DNA of 64,000 nt from Paramesorhizobium sp049065735 (GTDB lineage: Bacteria; Pseudomonadota; Alphaproteobacteria; Rhizobiales; Rhizobiaceae): positions 1 through 64,000 of the forward strand of contig NZ_JBAKHD010000004.1 in NCBI RefSeq assembly GCF_049065735.1. The letters run 5' to 3'. Below are positions 19,397 through 27,749 of the stretch, in pieces (the first letter of the stretch is position 1; every line of letters begins with the position of its first letter). Below the pieces are notes generated by a model. The model was given only the letters and a program-made list of their open reading frames with translations. It was not told the DNA's origin and did not search any database. The position numbers and the translations under genes are program-made.

Positions 19397-19402
19397 ATAT
19401 AA

Positions 19403-19419
19403 ACGGACGAGCGTTCCGT
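19403..19419. promoter_or_regulatory. Operator 2 of the TetR/aldo-keto reductase region
   Basis: ACGGA (19403-19407) and TTCCGT (19414-19419) match the outer bases of operator 1 at the same spacing, and the symmetry extends two bases each way (AAACGGA / TCCGTTT at 19401-19421). Centre-to-centre distance to operator 1 is 23 bases, roughly two helical turns, which would put two dimers on the same face of the DNA. Confidence 0.8.
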
Positions 19420-19451
19420 TTGTATACCCTCCCGGCCGGGATTTCGCCAGA

Positions 19452-19496
19452 GCATAATCCCCGAAAAGTCGCAGACTTTCCGGCCGCGATCATGCG
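19452..19496. repeat. 44-bp dispersed palindrome, copy 5
   Basis: A copy beginning GCATAATCC and ending GATCATGCG, with arms GAAAAGT / ACTTTCC around CGCAG, in the leader between the TetR operators and the aldo-keto reductase gene. If transcription starts near the operators, the hairpin is in the reductase mRNA leader. Confidence 0.85.
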
Positions 19497-19530
19497 GCAA
19501 AAACAAAGATCTCACGCAAGGAGAATTCGC

Positions 19531-20565
19531 ATGCACTATCGTCCGCTGGGCCGTACCGGCATCAGGGTGAGCCCTTGGTGCCTTGGCGCGATGATGTTCG
19601 GCAAGATCGCCAATGCCGATCATGACGAATGCGTTCGCAAGATTCATAAGGCTCTCGATTTCGGCATCAACTTTATCGACACCGCTGATGCTTACAGCCA
19701 GGGCGAGTCCGAGGAGATTGTCGGCAAGGCGCTGAAAGGGCGGCGTGACAATGTCGTGCTCGCCACCAAGGCCTTCCTGCCGATGGGCGACGACCCGAAC
19801 AGCCAAGGCAGCTCGCGCCGCTGGCTGACCCGCGCGGTCGAGGATTCGCTGCGCCGCCTTCAGACCGATTATATCGACGTCTATCAGGTCCACCGACCCG
19901 CGCCGGATACCGACATTGAGGAAACCCTGTCGGTGCTGACCGATCTGATGCGTGCCGGCAAGGTGCGCGCCATTGGCTCGTCGACCTTCCCCGCCGCCGA
20001 TATCGTGGAGGCGCAATGGGTGGCGGAGCGCCGGGGCCTTGCCCGCTTTCGCACTGAGCAGCCGCCATATTCGATCCTGAACCGGGCGATCGAACGCGAG
20101 GTGCTTCCCGCCTGCCGACGCTATGGCATGGGCGTGATGGCCTGGAGCCCGCTCGCCAAGGGCATGCTCACGGGAAAATACCGCAAAGGCGCGCCGCAGC
20201 CGGATTCGCTGCGTGCAAGGTTCATGCCGAAGGCGATGTCCGACGAGGCCAGCCTCGATGCGGTGGAGCAGCTCATTCCGCTGGCGGAAAGCGCGGGAAT
20301 GTCGCTGATGCATATGGCGCTCGCCTTCGTCACATCCCACCCGGCCATGACCTCCGCCATCATCGGCCCGCGCACCATGGAACAGCTCGACGGCCTGCTC
20401 GCGGGGGCAGGAGTGGTGCTCTCCGATGATATTCTCGACCGGATCGATGAGATCGTCCCGCCAGGCGTCGATGTCGCACCGCTGGACCGCGCCGCTTACA
20501 TCCCACCGTCGATTGCGGACGTGTCGCAACGGCGCAGGCCGGTGGCGGAGAGGGTGGTGGGGTGA
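19531..20565 (+). CDS. Aldo/keto reductase
   Basis: The 344-residue product is an NADPH-dependent oxidoreductase with the (beta/alpha)8 barrel. The catalytic set is seen in order: Asp and Tyr in FIDTADAYSQGESEEI, Lys in VLATKAF, and His in DVYQVHRP. The C-terminal coenzyme-binding part includes SAIIGPRTMEQLDGLL. CAAGGAG at 19517-19523 supports ATG 19531; an earlier frame from 19420 passes through a repeat. Divergent transcription from a TetR repressor and shared operators suggest induction by a reactive carbonyl or related stress. The physiological substrate is unknown. Confidence 0.93.
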   Translation: MHYRPLGRTGIRVSPWCLGAMMFGKIANADHDECVRKIHKALDFGINFIDTADAYSQGESEEIVGKALKGRRDNVVLATKAFLPMGDDPNSQGSSRRWLTRAVEDSLRRLQTDYIDVYQVHRPAPDTDIEETLSVLTDLMRAGKVRAIGSSTFPAADIVEAQWVAERRGLARFRTEQPPYSILNRAIEREVLPACRRYGMGVMAWSPLAKGMLTGKYRKGAPQPDSLRARFMPKAMSDEASLDAVEQLIPLAESAGMSLMHMALAFVTSHPAMTSAIIGPRTMEQLDGLLAGAGVVLSDDILDRIDEIVPPGVDVAPLDRAAYIPPSIADVSQRRRPVAERVVG

Positions 20566-20622
20566 GGGACATCTTTCTATAAATAGCGACGGTTGTCCCG
20601 CCAGCATTCTAAGCCGAAACAA

Positions 20623-20648
20623 AAAAGCCCGGACGTCGCCGGGCTTTT
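20623..20648. terminator. Bidirectional terminator
   Basis: A ten-pair stem AAAAGCCCGG / CCGGGCTTTT with a six-base loop. The A run on the left and the T run on the right make it work for transcripts from both sides, the reductase gene on + and the ABC exporter gene on -, whose stop is 27 bases beyond. Confidence 0.92.
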
Positions 20649-20674
20649 CCACATCCATCCAACGTAGGCCAATC

Positions 20675-22504
20675 CTACGCCGCTGCGCCTTTCAGCGGAA
20701 ACGGCGTCACATTGTTCTTCTCCGCGCTGTCCTCGGCCAGCAGGCCGCCGGCGCGGAGGAGGGCGGCGAAGCGGCCGTTCTGGGCGGCGAGCTCGTCGAA
20801 CTTGCCGGCCTCGATCAAATGGCCCTTGTCAAGGAAGAGCACGAGGTCGGCATTGCGCACCGTCGAAAGCCGGTGGGCGATGATGAAGGTCGTGCGATTG
20901 CTCGAGAGCTCATCGATCGCGTTCTTCACCTGCGCCTCGGTCTCAACGTCGAGCGCGCTCGTCGCCTCGTCCAGCACCAGGATCGGCGCGTTTTTCAGCA
21001 CCGCGCGGGCAATCGCCAGCCGCTGACGCTCGCCGCCCGAAAGCTGCGAGCCACGTTCGCCGACGACAGTGTCATAGCCCGCGCTCTTCGACAGGATGAA
21101 CTCGTGCGCGGCGGCGGCACGGGCGGCGGCATGCACGTCCTCATTAGAGGCGTCGGCGCGGCCGATGCGGATATTGTCCTCGATCGAGCGGTTGAACATG
21201 CCCGCATCCTGGAACACGGTCGCAATGGCGTGGCGCAGCGAATGGCGGCTGATCTCGCGCGTATCGACGCCGTCGATGAGGATACGGCCGCGCTGTGGAT
21301 CGTAGACGCGCTGCAACAGATTAATGAGCGTCGTCTTGCCTGCGCCCGTGGGGCCGACAATGGCGATGGTCTGGCCGGCCTTGGCCTCGAAGGACACGTC
21401 ATAGACGCCCTGGCCGGAATTGGCGAACTCGAAGGTCACGTTTTCGAAAACAATATTGCCTTCCACATGCTCGAGCGAGCGGACGGAGGCGGGCTCCTGC
21501 CTGTCGGCGGTGGAATCCTCCATCTCGAAAAACTCTTCCAGCTTGGCGCGCGCCGTCACCGTCTGGTTGACGAAATTGCTGACCTGGTCGAGGCGGGCGA
21601 TCATGAGCTGCGCAAAGCCGATAAAGGCCACCACTTCGCCGACGCGCAGCTCGCCCTTGGTAACGAGATAGGCGCCCAGCAGCAGCACGATCACCATGGA
21701 AATGGTCGAGGCCATGCGGTTGAGACCGCTGGCGAGCGCCCACCAGTTTAAGACGGGATTCTGCGCCTGCAGGAGGCGGTCGGTGAATTGCTGCAGCGAC
21801 CGGGCTTCCTCGGTGATGCGGTTATAGCTCTGCAGGACGGCGACATTGCTGATCGAGTCGCTGACATGCTCGAAAACCTTGTGGTGATGGCGCTCGACGG
21901 CAGCCTGCCCATCCTTGGTCTTGCGGGTGACGAGCTGACCGATCATGACATAGATGACCCCCAGCACGACGAGCACTAGCGACAGGCGCAGGTCCATCTG
22001 CATCGCGGTCGGCACAAGGATGGCGAGACCCACCACGGTGGAAAGGTGGTTGCGGAGGAACTCGAGCCACAGGGTGAAAAGCGTTTCCGTCGCACGCAGC
22101 AGCGTGTGCAGGGCATTCGACGTGCCGCGCTGGTGGTGCCAGGAAAGCGGCATGGTGATAACGCGCTCGAACGAATCCGAGAGAACGCCCAGCCGCCGCT
22201 TGTGCGCGAGCCGGTCTGCCCCGCGCGCCACCAGCACCACGGCGACAATATTGAACCCGCCGAGACCGGCCCACATCGCCAGCGTCGGCAAGATCGCGGT
22301 CTTGTCGGATATGGAATCGATCACCCGTCCGAAGAGGATCGGCTCGGCCACCATCACGCCTGCGAGGACGATATTGGCCACGCACAGGAGCACGGTTGCC
22401 GATTTATCGGCCCCCAGATACCGCAGCGATCTCCAGTAAATGCTCAGCAAGGACAATGTGCCACTCCAACCGTTAGAGGTGTTCCTGGCGCGCAAAAGCG
22501 TCAT
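20675..22504 (-). CDS. ndvA: Cyclic beta-1,2-glucan exporter, NdvA/ChvA/Cgt type
   Basis: A half-size ABC exporter of up to 609 residues. The membrane domain fills about 20-320 with six spans; the nucleotide-binding domain has Walker A GPTGAGKTT, signature LSGGERQRLAIARA and Walker B PILVLDEATSALD. Runs such as GADRLAHKRRLGV, RGTSNALHTLLRATETLFTLWLEFLR and FEHVSDSISNVAVLQSYNRI match the family of beta-1,2-glucan exporters, which send cyclic glucan made by Cgs/NdvB to the periplasm and matter for host interaction and osmotic adaptation. The start may be TTG at 22456 (complement CAA 22454-22456): the family begins MSLLKIYWR-like, and LSLLSIYWRSLRYL aligns there, leaving 16 extra residues if ATG 22504 is used. 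No glucan synthase is nearby. Confidence 0.93.
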   Translation of the reverse strand: MTLLRARNTSNGWSGTLSLLSIYWRSLRYLGADKSATVLLCVANIVLAGVMVAEPILFGRVIDSISDKTAILPTLAMWAGLGGFNIVAVVLVARGADRLAHKRRLGVLSDSFERVITMPLSWHHQRGTSNALHTLLRATETLFTLWLEFLRNHLSTVVGLAILVPTAMQMDLRLSLVLVVLGVIYVMIGQLVTRKTKDGQAAVERHHHKVFEHVSDSISNVAVLQSYNRITEEARSLQQFTDRLLQAQNPVLNWWALASGLNRMASTISMVIVLLLGAYLVTKGELRVGEVVAFIGFAQLMIARLDQVSNFVNQTVTARAKLEEFFEMEDSTADRQEPASVRSLEHVEGNIVFENVTFEFANSGQGVYDVSFEAKAGQTIAIVGPTGAGKTTLINLLQRVYDPQRGRILIDGVDTREISRHSLRHAIATVFQDAGMFNRSIEDNIRIGRADASNEDVHAAARAAAAHEFILSKSAGYDTVVGERGSQLSGGERQRLAIARAVLKNAPILVLDEATSALDVETEAQVKNAIDELSSNRTTFIIAHRLSTVRNADLVLFLDKGHLIEAGKFDELAAQNGRFAALLRAGGLLAEDSAEKNNVTPFPLKGAAA

Positions 22505-22716
22505 GATATTCCACTGGAATAGGTAGTGGCGGTTTCGCTATTAATGAAACCATAATTTGCTACGCCCTGTAACTGGCCGTGATCAAAGGACTTTTTCCGT
22601 CCCGCTGACACTTTGCATCAACATTCTTTACATCGCGTGAGAGCTCGCCGCAAGGAGCGAAACGAGCCTTGGTTTACGCGCGCGGGCCTTGCGGTTGGAG
22701 CATGAAAGGTTCTAGA

Positions 22717-22760
22717 GCATGATCCAAAAAAGGTGCAGACTTTTTGGATAGGATCATGCG
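22717..22760. repeat. 44-bp dispersed palindrome, copy 6
   Basis: A copy GCATGATCC ... GGATCATGCG with an inner AAAAAAGG / CTTTTT pair around TGCAGA. It lies in the 300-base divergent gap (22505-22804) between the exporter gene and rluC. The remainder of this gap is AT-richer than its surroundings and probably carries both promoters; I see no clear operator. Confidence 0.9.
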
Positions 22761-22804
22761 GCTAAACAATAAGCAGGCGTGACGAGCATGGATATCGGAA
22801 AAAC

Positions 22805-23788
22805 ATGGCAGGCGTAGAGCAGAAGACGGTGGAAGCGGGCGAGGCGGGCATGCGGCTCGACCGCTGGTTCAAGGTGCATTATCCGGGGCTGGGCTTCGGC
22901 CATCTCCAAAAGCTGCTGCGCTCCGGCCAGATCCGGGTCGATGGCGGCCGCGCCAAGACCGACACCCGCATTCAGCCAGGCCAAACCATCCGTATCCCCC
23001 CGCTGGGCGTCGACGAAAAAGCCGCCGGGCCGCTGACGGGCCGCACCATCAGAGACCGGGGCGATGCCGATGTGCTCTCCCAGATGCTGCTTTATGAAGA
23101 CCCGAAGGTCTATGTCTTCAACAAGCCGGCGGGGCTGGCCGTGCAGGGCGGCTCCGGCGTCTCGCGCCATGTGGATGCCATGCTGGAGGCCTGGCGCAAC
23201 AAGAAGGGCGAGAAACCGCGGCTTGTGCATCGCCTTGACCGGGATACGTCGGGCGTGCTCGTCGTGGCGAAAACCCGCAGCGCCGCTCAGGCGCTGACTG
23301 CCGCCTTCCGCGAGCGCGACACCAAGAAGACCTATTGGGCGCTGGTCAAGGGCGTGCCGCGCAAGCGCGAGGACAAGATTTCCACCTGGCTCGTCAAAGA
23401 AACGACGCCGGATGGTGACCGCATGCGCGTCTGCGAGCATGGCGAGCCGGATGCGGATCACGCCGTTTCCTACTACCGGGTAATCGACATGGCGGGCCGC
23501 AACCTGACCTGGCTTGAAATGGAGCCCTATACCGGGCGTACCCACCAGCTGCGTGTCCACGCCGCCCATATCGGCAATCCCATCATCGGCGATCCCAAAT
23601 ATTTCGAGGCGGACCAGAACTGGGAATTCCCCGGCGGCATCCAGAATCGCCTGCATCTTCACGCGCGCCGCATTCGCATTCCCAATCCTGGCGGCGGGAT
23701 AATCGATGTCACCGCGCCGCTGCCGCCGCATATGGTGCAGAGCTGGAACTTGCTCGGGTTCGATGAAGCAATGGCGGAGGCGGATTGA
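22805..23788 (+). CDS. rluC: Ribosomal large subunit pseudouridine synthase, RluC/RluD family
   Basis: The 327-residue enzyme has an N-terminal S4 RNA-binding domain (about 13-75: MRLDRWFKVHYPGLGFGHLQKLLRSGQIRVDGGR) and a catalytic domain with HRLDRDTSG at 142-150, D145 being the nucleophilic aspartate that forms pseudouridine in 23S rRNA. Later motifs YTGRTHQLRVHAAHIGNPIIGDPKY complete the family pattern. The best fit is RluC; RluD is the alternative. Its TGA overlaps the ATG of the phosphatase gene (TGATG). Confidence 0.93.
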   Translation: MAGVEQKTVEAGEAGMRLDRWFKVHYPGLGFGHLQKLLRSGQIRVDGGRAKTDTRIQPGQTIRIPPLGVDEKAAGPLTGRTIRDRGDADVLSQMLLYEDPKVYVFNKPAGLAVQGGSGVSRHVDAMLEAWRNKKGEKPRLVHRLDRDTSGVLVVAKTRSAAQALTAAFRERDTKKTYWALVKGVPRKREDKISTWLVKETTPDGDRMRVCEHGEPDADHAVSYYRVIDMAGRNLTWLEMEPYTGRTHQLRVHAAHIGNPIIGDPKYFEADQNWEFPGGIQNRLHLHARRIRIPNPGGGIIDVTAPLPPHMVQSWNLLGFDEAMAEAD

Positions 23789-24459
23789 TGCGGCTCGTTC
23801 TTTTCGATTGCGACGGTACGCTGGTGGATAGCGCCGGCGTCATTCATCGTTGCATGGCGCGGACCTTCGCCGAGGCGGGGCTGGCCGCGCTTGACGAAGC
23901 GGATACCCGCTCCATCATCGGCCTTTCGCTGGATAATGCCATTGCCAGGCTCTTGAACTGCGAGATCGATGCGTCCGTTCAGGCGCTGAGCGCGCGCTAC
24001 AAGGATCATTTCATCGCCTTGCGCGATGAGCCTGAATTCGCCGAGCCGGTGTTCCCGGGCATTCCGGACCTGATTGCCCGGCTGGCAGGCCGGGACGATA
24101 TCGTTATCGGCATGGTCACCGGCAAATCGCGACGGGGTGTGCGCCGGGTCCTGGAAGCGCAGGGCTTTGCCGATCATTTCCTCGTGGTTCGCACGGCGGA
24201 TGATTGCCCGTCCAAGCCGCACCCGGCCATGGTGCTGGAAGCCTCCTCGGAGGCCGGCTTCGATCCGCGCGACGCGCTTGTCGTCGGCGACGCCATATAC
24301 GACATGCAGATGGCCCGCGCCGCGGGCGCGCTGGCTGTTGGCGTATCCTGGGGCTATCATACGCCGAAAGCCTTAAGGGAAAGCGGCGCGGATCACGTGC
24401 TTGCCGTGCCTGCCGATTTGCTGGCGCTGCTGGAGGAGACTGGGGCGGTGCAGGTCTAA
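23788..24459 (+). CDS. HAD-family hydrolase, phosphoglycolate phosphatase-like
   Basis: A 223-residue haloacid-dehalogenase-type phosphatase. Motif I is LVLFDCDGTLVDS with nucleophile D8 and D10, motif II is MVTGKSRRG, the lysine is in SKPHPAMVLEA and motif III is VVGDAIYDMQMARAAG. The helical cap between motifs I and II is the C1 type, as in phosphoglycolate phosphatases and beta-phosphoglucomutases. The start overlaps the rluC stop by one base, so the two are co-translated; rluC-HAD pairing is common in this order. The true substrate cannot be inferred. Confidence 0.92.
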   Translation: MRLVLFDCDGTLVDSAGVIHRCMARTFAEAGLAALDEADTRSIIGLSLDNAIARLLNCEIDASVQALSARYKDHFIALRDEPEFAEPVFPGIPDLIARLAGRDDIVIGMVTGKSRRGVRRVLEAQGFADHFLVVRTADDCPSKPHPAMVLEASSEAGFDPRDALVVGDAIYDMQMARAAGALAVGVSWGYHTPKALRESGADHVLAVPADLLALLEETGAVQV

Positions 24460-24483
24460 GCTTCTGCTTGTACCGGCGAACGG

Positions 24484-24523
24484 CCCCTCATCCGACCGCG
24501 CTTTCGCGCGGTCGGATGAGGGG
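24484..24523. terminator. Perfect 18-bp hairpin after the HAD gene
   Basis: Arms 24484-24501 and 24506-24523 are perfect inverse complements of 18 bases around a TTTC loop, with core ATCCGACCGCG. The hairpin is 24 bases past the phosphatase stop and is followed by TATTTTC, a weak T-rich tail. It may end the rluC-HAD transcript; its CCCCTCATCCG arm also resembles dispersed repeats of related genomes. Confidence 0.75.
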
Positions 24524-24576
24524 TATTTTCGCAGACCTTTACATAATCGACTACCACCCTGAACAGGAACGGTCCC

Positions 24577-25362
24577 ATGCGTGACATTCTGAACGATCTC
24601 GAAAACGGCGAAGGCCCCGACCCCGTCCGCCGCGCGCAGGAAGCGATGAAGACGCCGCTGCCGAAGAAATTCTACACCGCCGTCACGGTGGAGGAGGCGG
24701 AGGGCGGCTATAGTGTCCATCTCGACGGCAAGCCGGTGCGCACGCCGGGGCGCAAGGCGCTGATCCTGCCCACCCGCGCGGCGGCGCAAATCGTCGCCGA
24801 TGAGTTCGCCCGGCAGGAGAAAGTGATCGACCCCGCGAAAATGCCCGCCACCCGGCTCGCCAACACGGCGGTCGATGGGGTCGCAGAAGACAGCCAAGCG
24901 GTGGTGGAGGATTTGCTGCGCTTCGCCAATTCCGACATGTTGTTCTATCGCGCCGAGGGACCGGAAGCGCTGGTCAAAAGACAGGCGGAGCGCTGGGACC
25001 CGCTCCTCGATTGGGCCTCCGAGGCGCTTGGCGCGCATTTCATCCTCGCCGAGGGCGTGATGTACGTGGCCCAGCCGCGCGAGGCGCTCGCAGCCTTCGG
25101 TGTTCATGTGAATGCGGTCCGCGATCCTGTTGCGCTGGCGGCGCTCCATACCATGACCACGCTAACCGGCTCCGCGCTCCTTGCGCTTGCCATAGCCAAG
25201 GGTGAGATCGGCGCGAAGGAAGGTTGGGACCTCGCCCATCTCGACGAGGACTGGACCATCGAGCACTGGGGCGAAGACGCGGAAGCGAAGGCCCGGCGGG
25301 CCTGGCGCGAAGAGGAAATGATGGCAGCAGCGGCAATGTTTGCCGCAACCTCTTCATTTTGA
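24577..25362 (+). CDS. ATP12-family F1-ATPase assembly chaperone
   Basis: The 261-residue product matches the ATP12 family, which in mitochondria and alphaproteobacteria binds the F1 alpha subunit until it joins beta. Recognisable parts are KKFYTAVTVEEAEGGYSVHLDGKPVRTPGRKALILPTRAAA near residues 30-70, MPATRLANTAVDGV, and the C-terminal DEDWTIEHWGEDAEAKARRAW. The symbol atpF-like names are used inconsistently, so none is given. It stands apart from any atp operon in this window. Confidence 0.92.
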   Translation: MRDILNDLENGEGPDPVRRAQEAMKTPLPKKFYTAVTVEEAEGGYSVHLDGKPVRTPGRKALILPTRAAAQIVADEFARQEKVIDPAKMPATRLANTAVDGVAEDSQAVVEDLLRFANSDMLFYRAEGPEALVKRQAERWDPLLDWASEALGAHFILAEGVMYVAQPREALAAFGVHVNAVRDPVALAALHTMTTLTGSALLALAIAKGEIGAKEGWDLAHLDEDWTIEHWGEDAEAKARRAWREEEMMAAAAMFAATSSF

Positions 25363-25435
25363 GGTCCTTAAACTGCCCGTTTTGCTGGGTCAGATCGCGC
25401 CAAGGCTCAAGGTTCGAACAAAGGAGAATAGTCCG

Positions 25436-25582
25436 ATGTCACGTCCTTACGTCTATCTGGCGCTGACCTTCATTGCGGTATTGGTCTCGTCGATGCATCC
25501 CTTCGGAACGCCGACGGATGCGGAGACAACGTCCGAAAATGCGGACGAGTTCGCAAAGAACATCATCTTTCGGACCAAGTAA
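25436..25582 (+). CDS. Small single-span membrane or exported protein, 48 residues
   Basis: An open frame of 48 codons from ATG 25436 has an excellent ribosome binding site (AAAGGAG at 25420-25426) and ends 30 bases before a strong terminator. The product, MSRPYVYLALTFIAVLVSSMHPF followed by a polar acidic tail (TPTDAETTSENADEFAKNII), has one hydrophobic segment at residues 6-20, so it is either a single-span membrane protein or a secreted peptide with its signal. No family is recognised. It lies 73 bases after the ATP12-type gene and convergent with glnA. A longer frame from 25340 overlaps the ATP12 gene and lacks support. Confidence 0.7.
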   Translation: MSRPYVYLALTFIAVLVSSMHPFGTPTDAETTSENADEFAKNIIFRTK

Positions 25583-25612
25583 CAGGTTCCTCCCAAGAAC
25601 CCTTTAAAAAAG

Positions 25613-25640
25613 AGAAACCCCGGCATTGCCGGGGTTTCTT
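25613..25640. terminator. Bidirectional terminator between the small gene and glnA
   Basis: A 12-pair stem AGAAACCCCGGC / GCCGGGGTTTCT with an ATT loop, preceded by an A run (25605-25611) and followed by TT. It can end transcripts from the + side (ATP12-type gene and the 48-residue gene) and from glnA on the - side, whose stop is 23 bases away. Confidence 0.93.
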
Positions 25641-25662
25641 GCTTTCGGGGCCTGATTCCGGA

Positions 25663-27072
25663 TCAGATCGAATAGTACATGTCGTACTCAACCGGATGCG
25701 GGGTCGTTTCATAACGCAGCGTCTCGGCCATCTTGAGCTCGATGAAAGCGTCGATCTGGTCGTCGTCGAACACGCCGCCGGCCTTCAGGAAGCCGCGATC
25801 CTTGTCGAGGTTCTGCAGCGCCTCGCGGAGCGAGCCGCAGACGGTCGGGATCTTCTTCAGTTCCTTTGCCGGCAGGTCGTACAGGTCCTTGTCCATGGCC
25901 TGGCCCGGATGGATCTTGTTCTTGATGCCGTCGAGACCGGCCATCAGCAGCGCGGCGAAGGCGAGATACGGATTGGCCGACGGATCGGGGAAGCGGATTT
26001 CCACGCGCTTCGCCTTCGGCGAGGAGCCGAACGGAATGCGACAGGAAGCCGAGCGGTTGCGCGCCGAATAGGCCAGCAGCACCGGCGCCTCATAGCCCGG
26101 AACCAGACGCTTGTAGGAGTTGGTCGACGGGTTGGTGAAGGCGTTGACCGCCTTGGCATGCTTGATGACGCCGCCGATGAAGAACAGGCAGTTCTCGGAA
26201 AGGCCGGCATATTCATTGCCCGCGAAGGTCGGCTTGCCGTCCTTCCAGATCGACATATGGACGTGCATGCCCGAGCCGTTGTCGCCGAAGATCGGCTTCG
26301 GCATGAAGGTTGCGGTCTTGCCATAGGCGTTGGCAACCTGATGCACGACATACTTGTAGATCTGCATCTTGTCGGCGTTGCGGACCAGCGTGTCGAACTT
26401 GACGCCCAGCTCATGCTGCGCGGCGGCGACTTCGTGGTGATGCTTCTCGACGGTGACGCCCATCTCGGTCAGCACGGAGAGCATCTCGGAGCGCATGTCC
26501 TGCGCGCTGTCGACCGGCGGAACCGGGAAATAGCCGCCCTTGACGCGCGGACGGTGGCCGAGATTGCCCGTCTCGTAATCGGTGTCGTCATTGGAGGGCA
26601 GTTCGGTCGAGTCGAGCTTGAAGCCGGTGTTGTAGGGATCGACCTTGTACTTGACGTCGTCAAAGACGAAGAATTCGGCTTCCGGGCCGACGAAGATCGT
26701 GTCGCCGATGCCGAGCGACTTCAAATAGGCTTCGGCCTTCTTGGCGGTCGTGCGCGGGTCGCGGTTATAGGCCTCGCCGGAGATCGGGTCGAGGATGTCG
26801 CACATGACGACCATGGTCGACTGGGCGAAGAACGGATCGATATGGGCGGTCTCGACATCGGGCATCAACACCATGTCGGACTCGTTGATGGCCTTCCAGC
26901 CCGCAATCGAGGAGCCGTCGAACATCACGCCGTCAACGAACATGTCCTCATCGACAACGGCGACATCCATCGTCACATGCTGGAGCTTGCCCTTGGGGTC
27001 CGTGAAGCGGAGATCGACGAACTTTACGTCGTTGTCCTTGATCTGTTTCAGAATGTCATTTGCAGTCGTCAT
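25663..27072 (-). CDS. glnA: Glutamine synthetase type I
   Basis: The 469-residue GSI enzyme makes glutamine from glutamate, ammonia and ATP. The beta-grasp domain has [17 protein letters not shown] near 51-66; the metal-binding EAEFF and GSGMHVH motifs are present; NRSASCRIP and RVEIRFPD follow. The tyrosine controlled by adenylylation is Y398 in DKDLYDLP, so activity is likely set by GlnE. It is the second gene after glnB, 61 bases downstream, and is probably co-transcribed from the sigma-54 promoter ahead of glnB, plus perhaps its own promoter in the gap. Confidence 0.98.
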   Translation of the reverse strand: MTTANDILKQIKDNDVKFVDLRFTDPKGKLQHVTMDVAVVDEDMFVDGVMFDGSSIAGWKAINESDMVLMPDVETAHIDPFFAQSTMVVMCDILDPISGEAYNRDPRTTAKKAEAYLKSLGIGDTIFVGPEAEFFVFDDVKYKVDPYNTGFKLDSTELPSNDDTDYETGNLGHRPRVKGGYFPVPPVDSAQDMRSEMLSVLTEMGVTVEKHHHEVAAAQHELGVKFDTLVRNADKMQIYKYVVHQVANAYGKTATFMPKPIFGDNGSGMHVHMSIWKDGKPTFAGNEYAGLSENCLFFIGGVIKHAKAVNAFTNPSTNSYKRLVPGYEAPVLLAYSARNRSASCRIPFGSSPKAKRVEIRFPDPSANPYLAFAALLMAGLDGIKNKIHPGQAMDKDLYDLPAKELKKIPTVCGSLREALQNLDKDRGFLKAGGVFDDDQIDAFIELKMAETLRYETTPHPVEYDMYYSI

Positions 27073-27131
27073 TTCGATTTTTTCCTCAATTCACACGACA
27101 TTGCGACGATGGATGATGGGAGGACCCCAAG

Positions 27132-27734
<603 letters not shown>

Positions 27735-27749
27735 TCATGGAGTGCCCCG

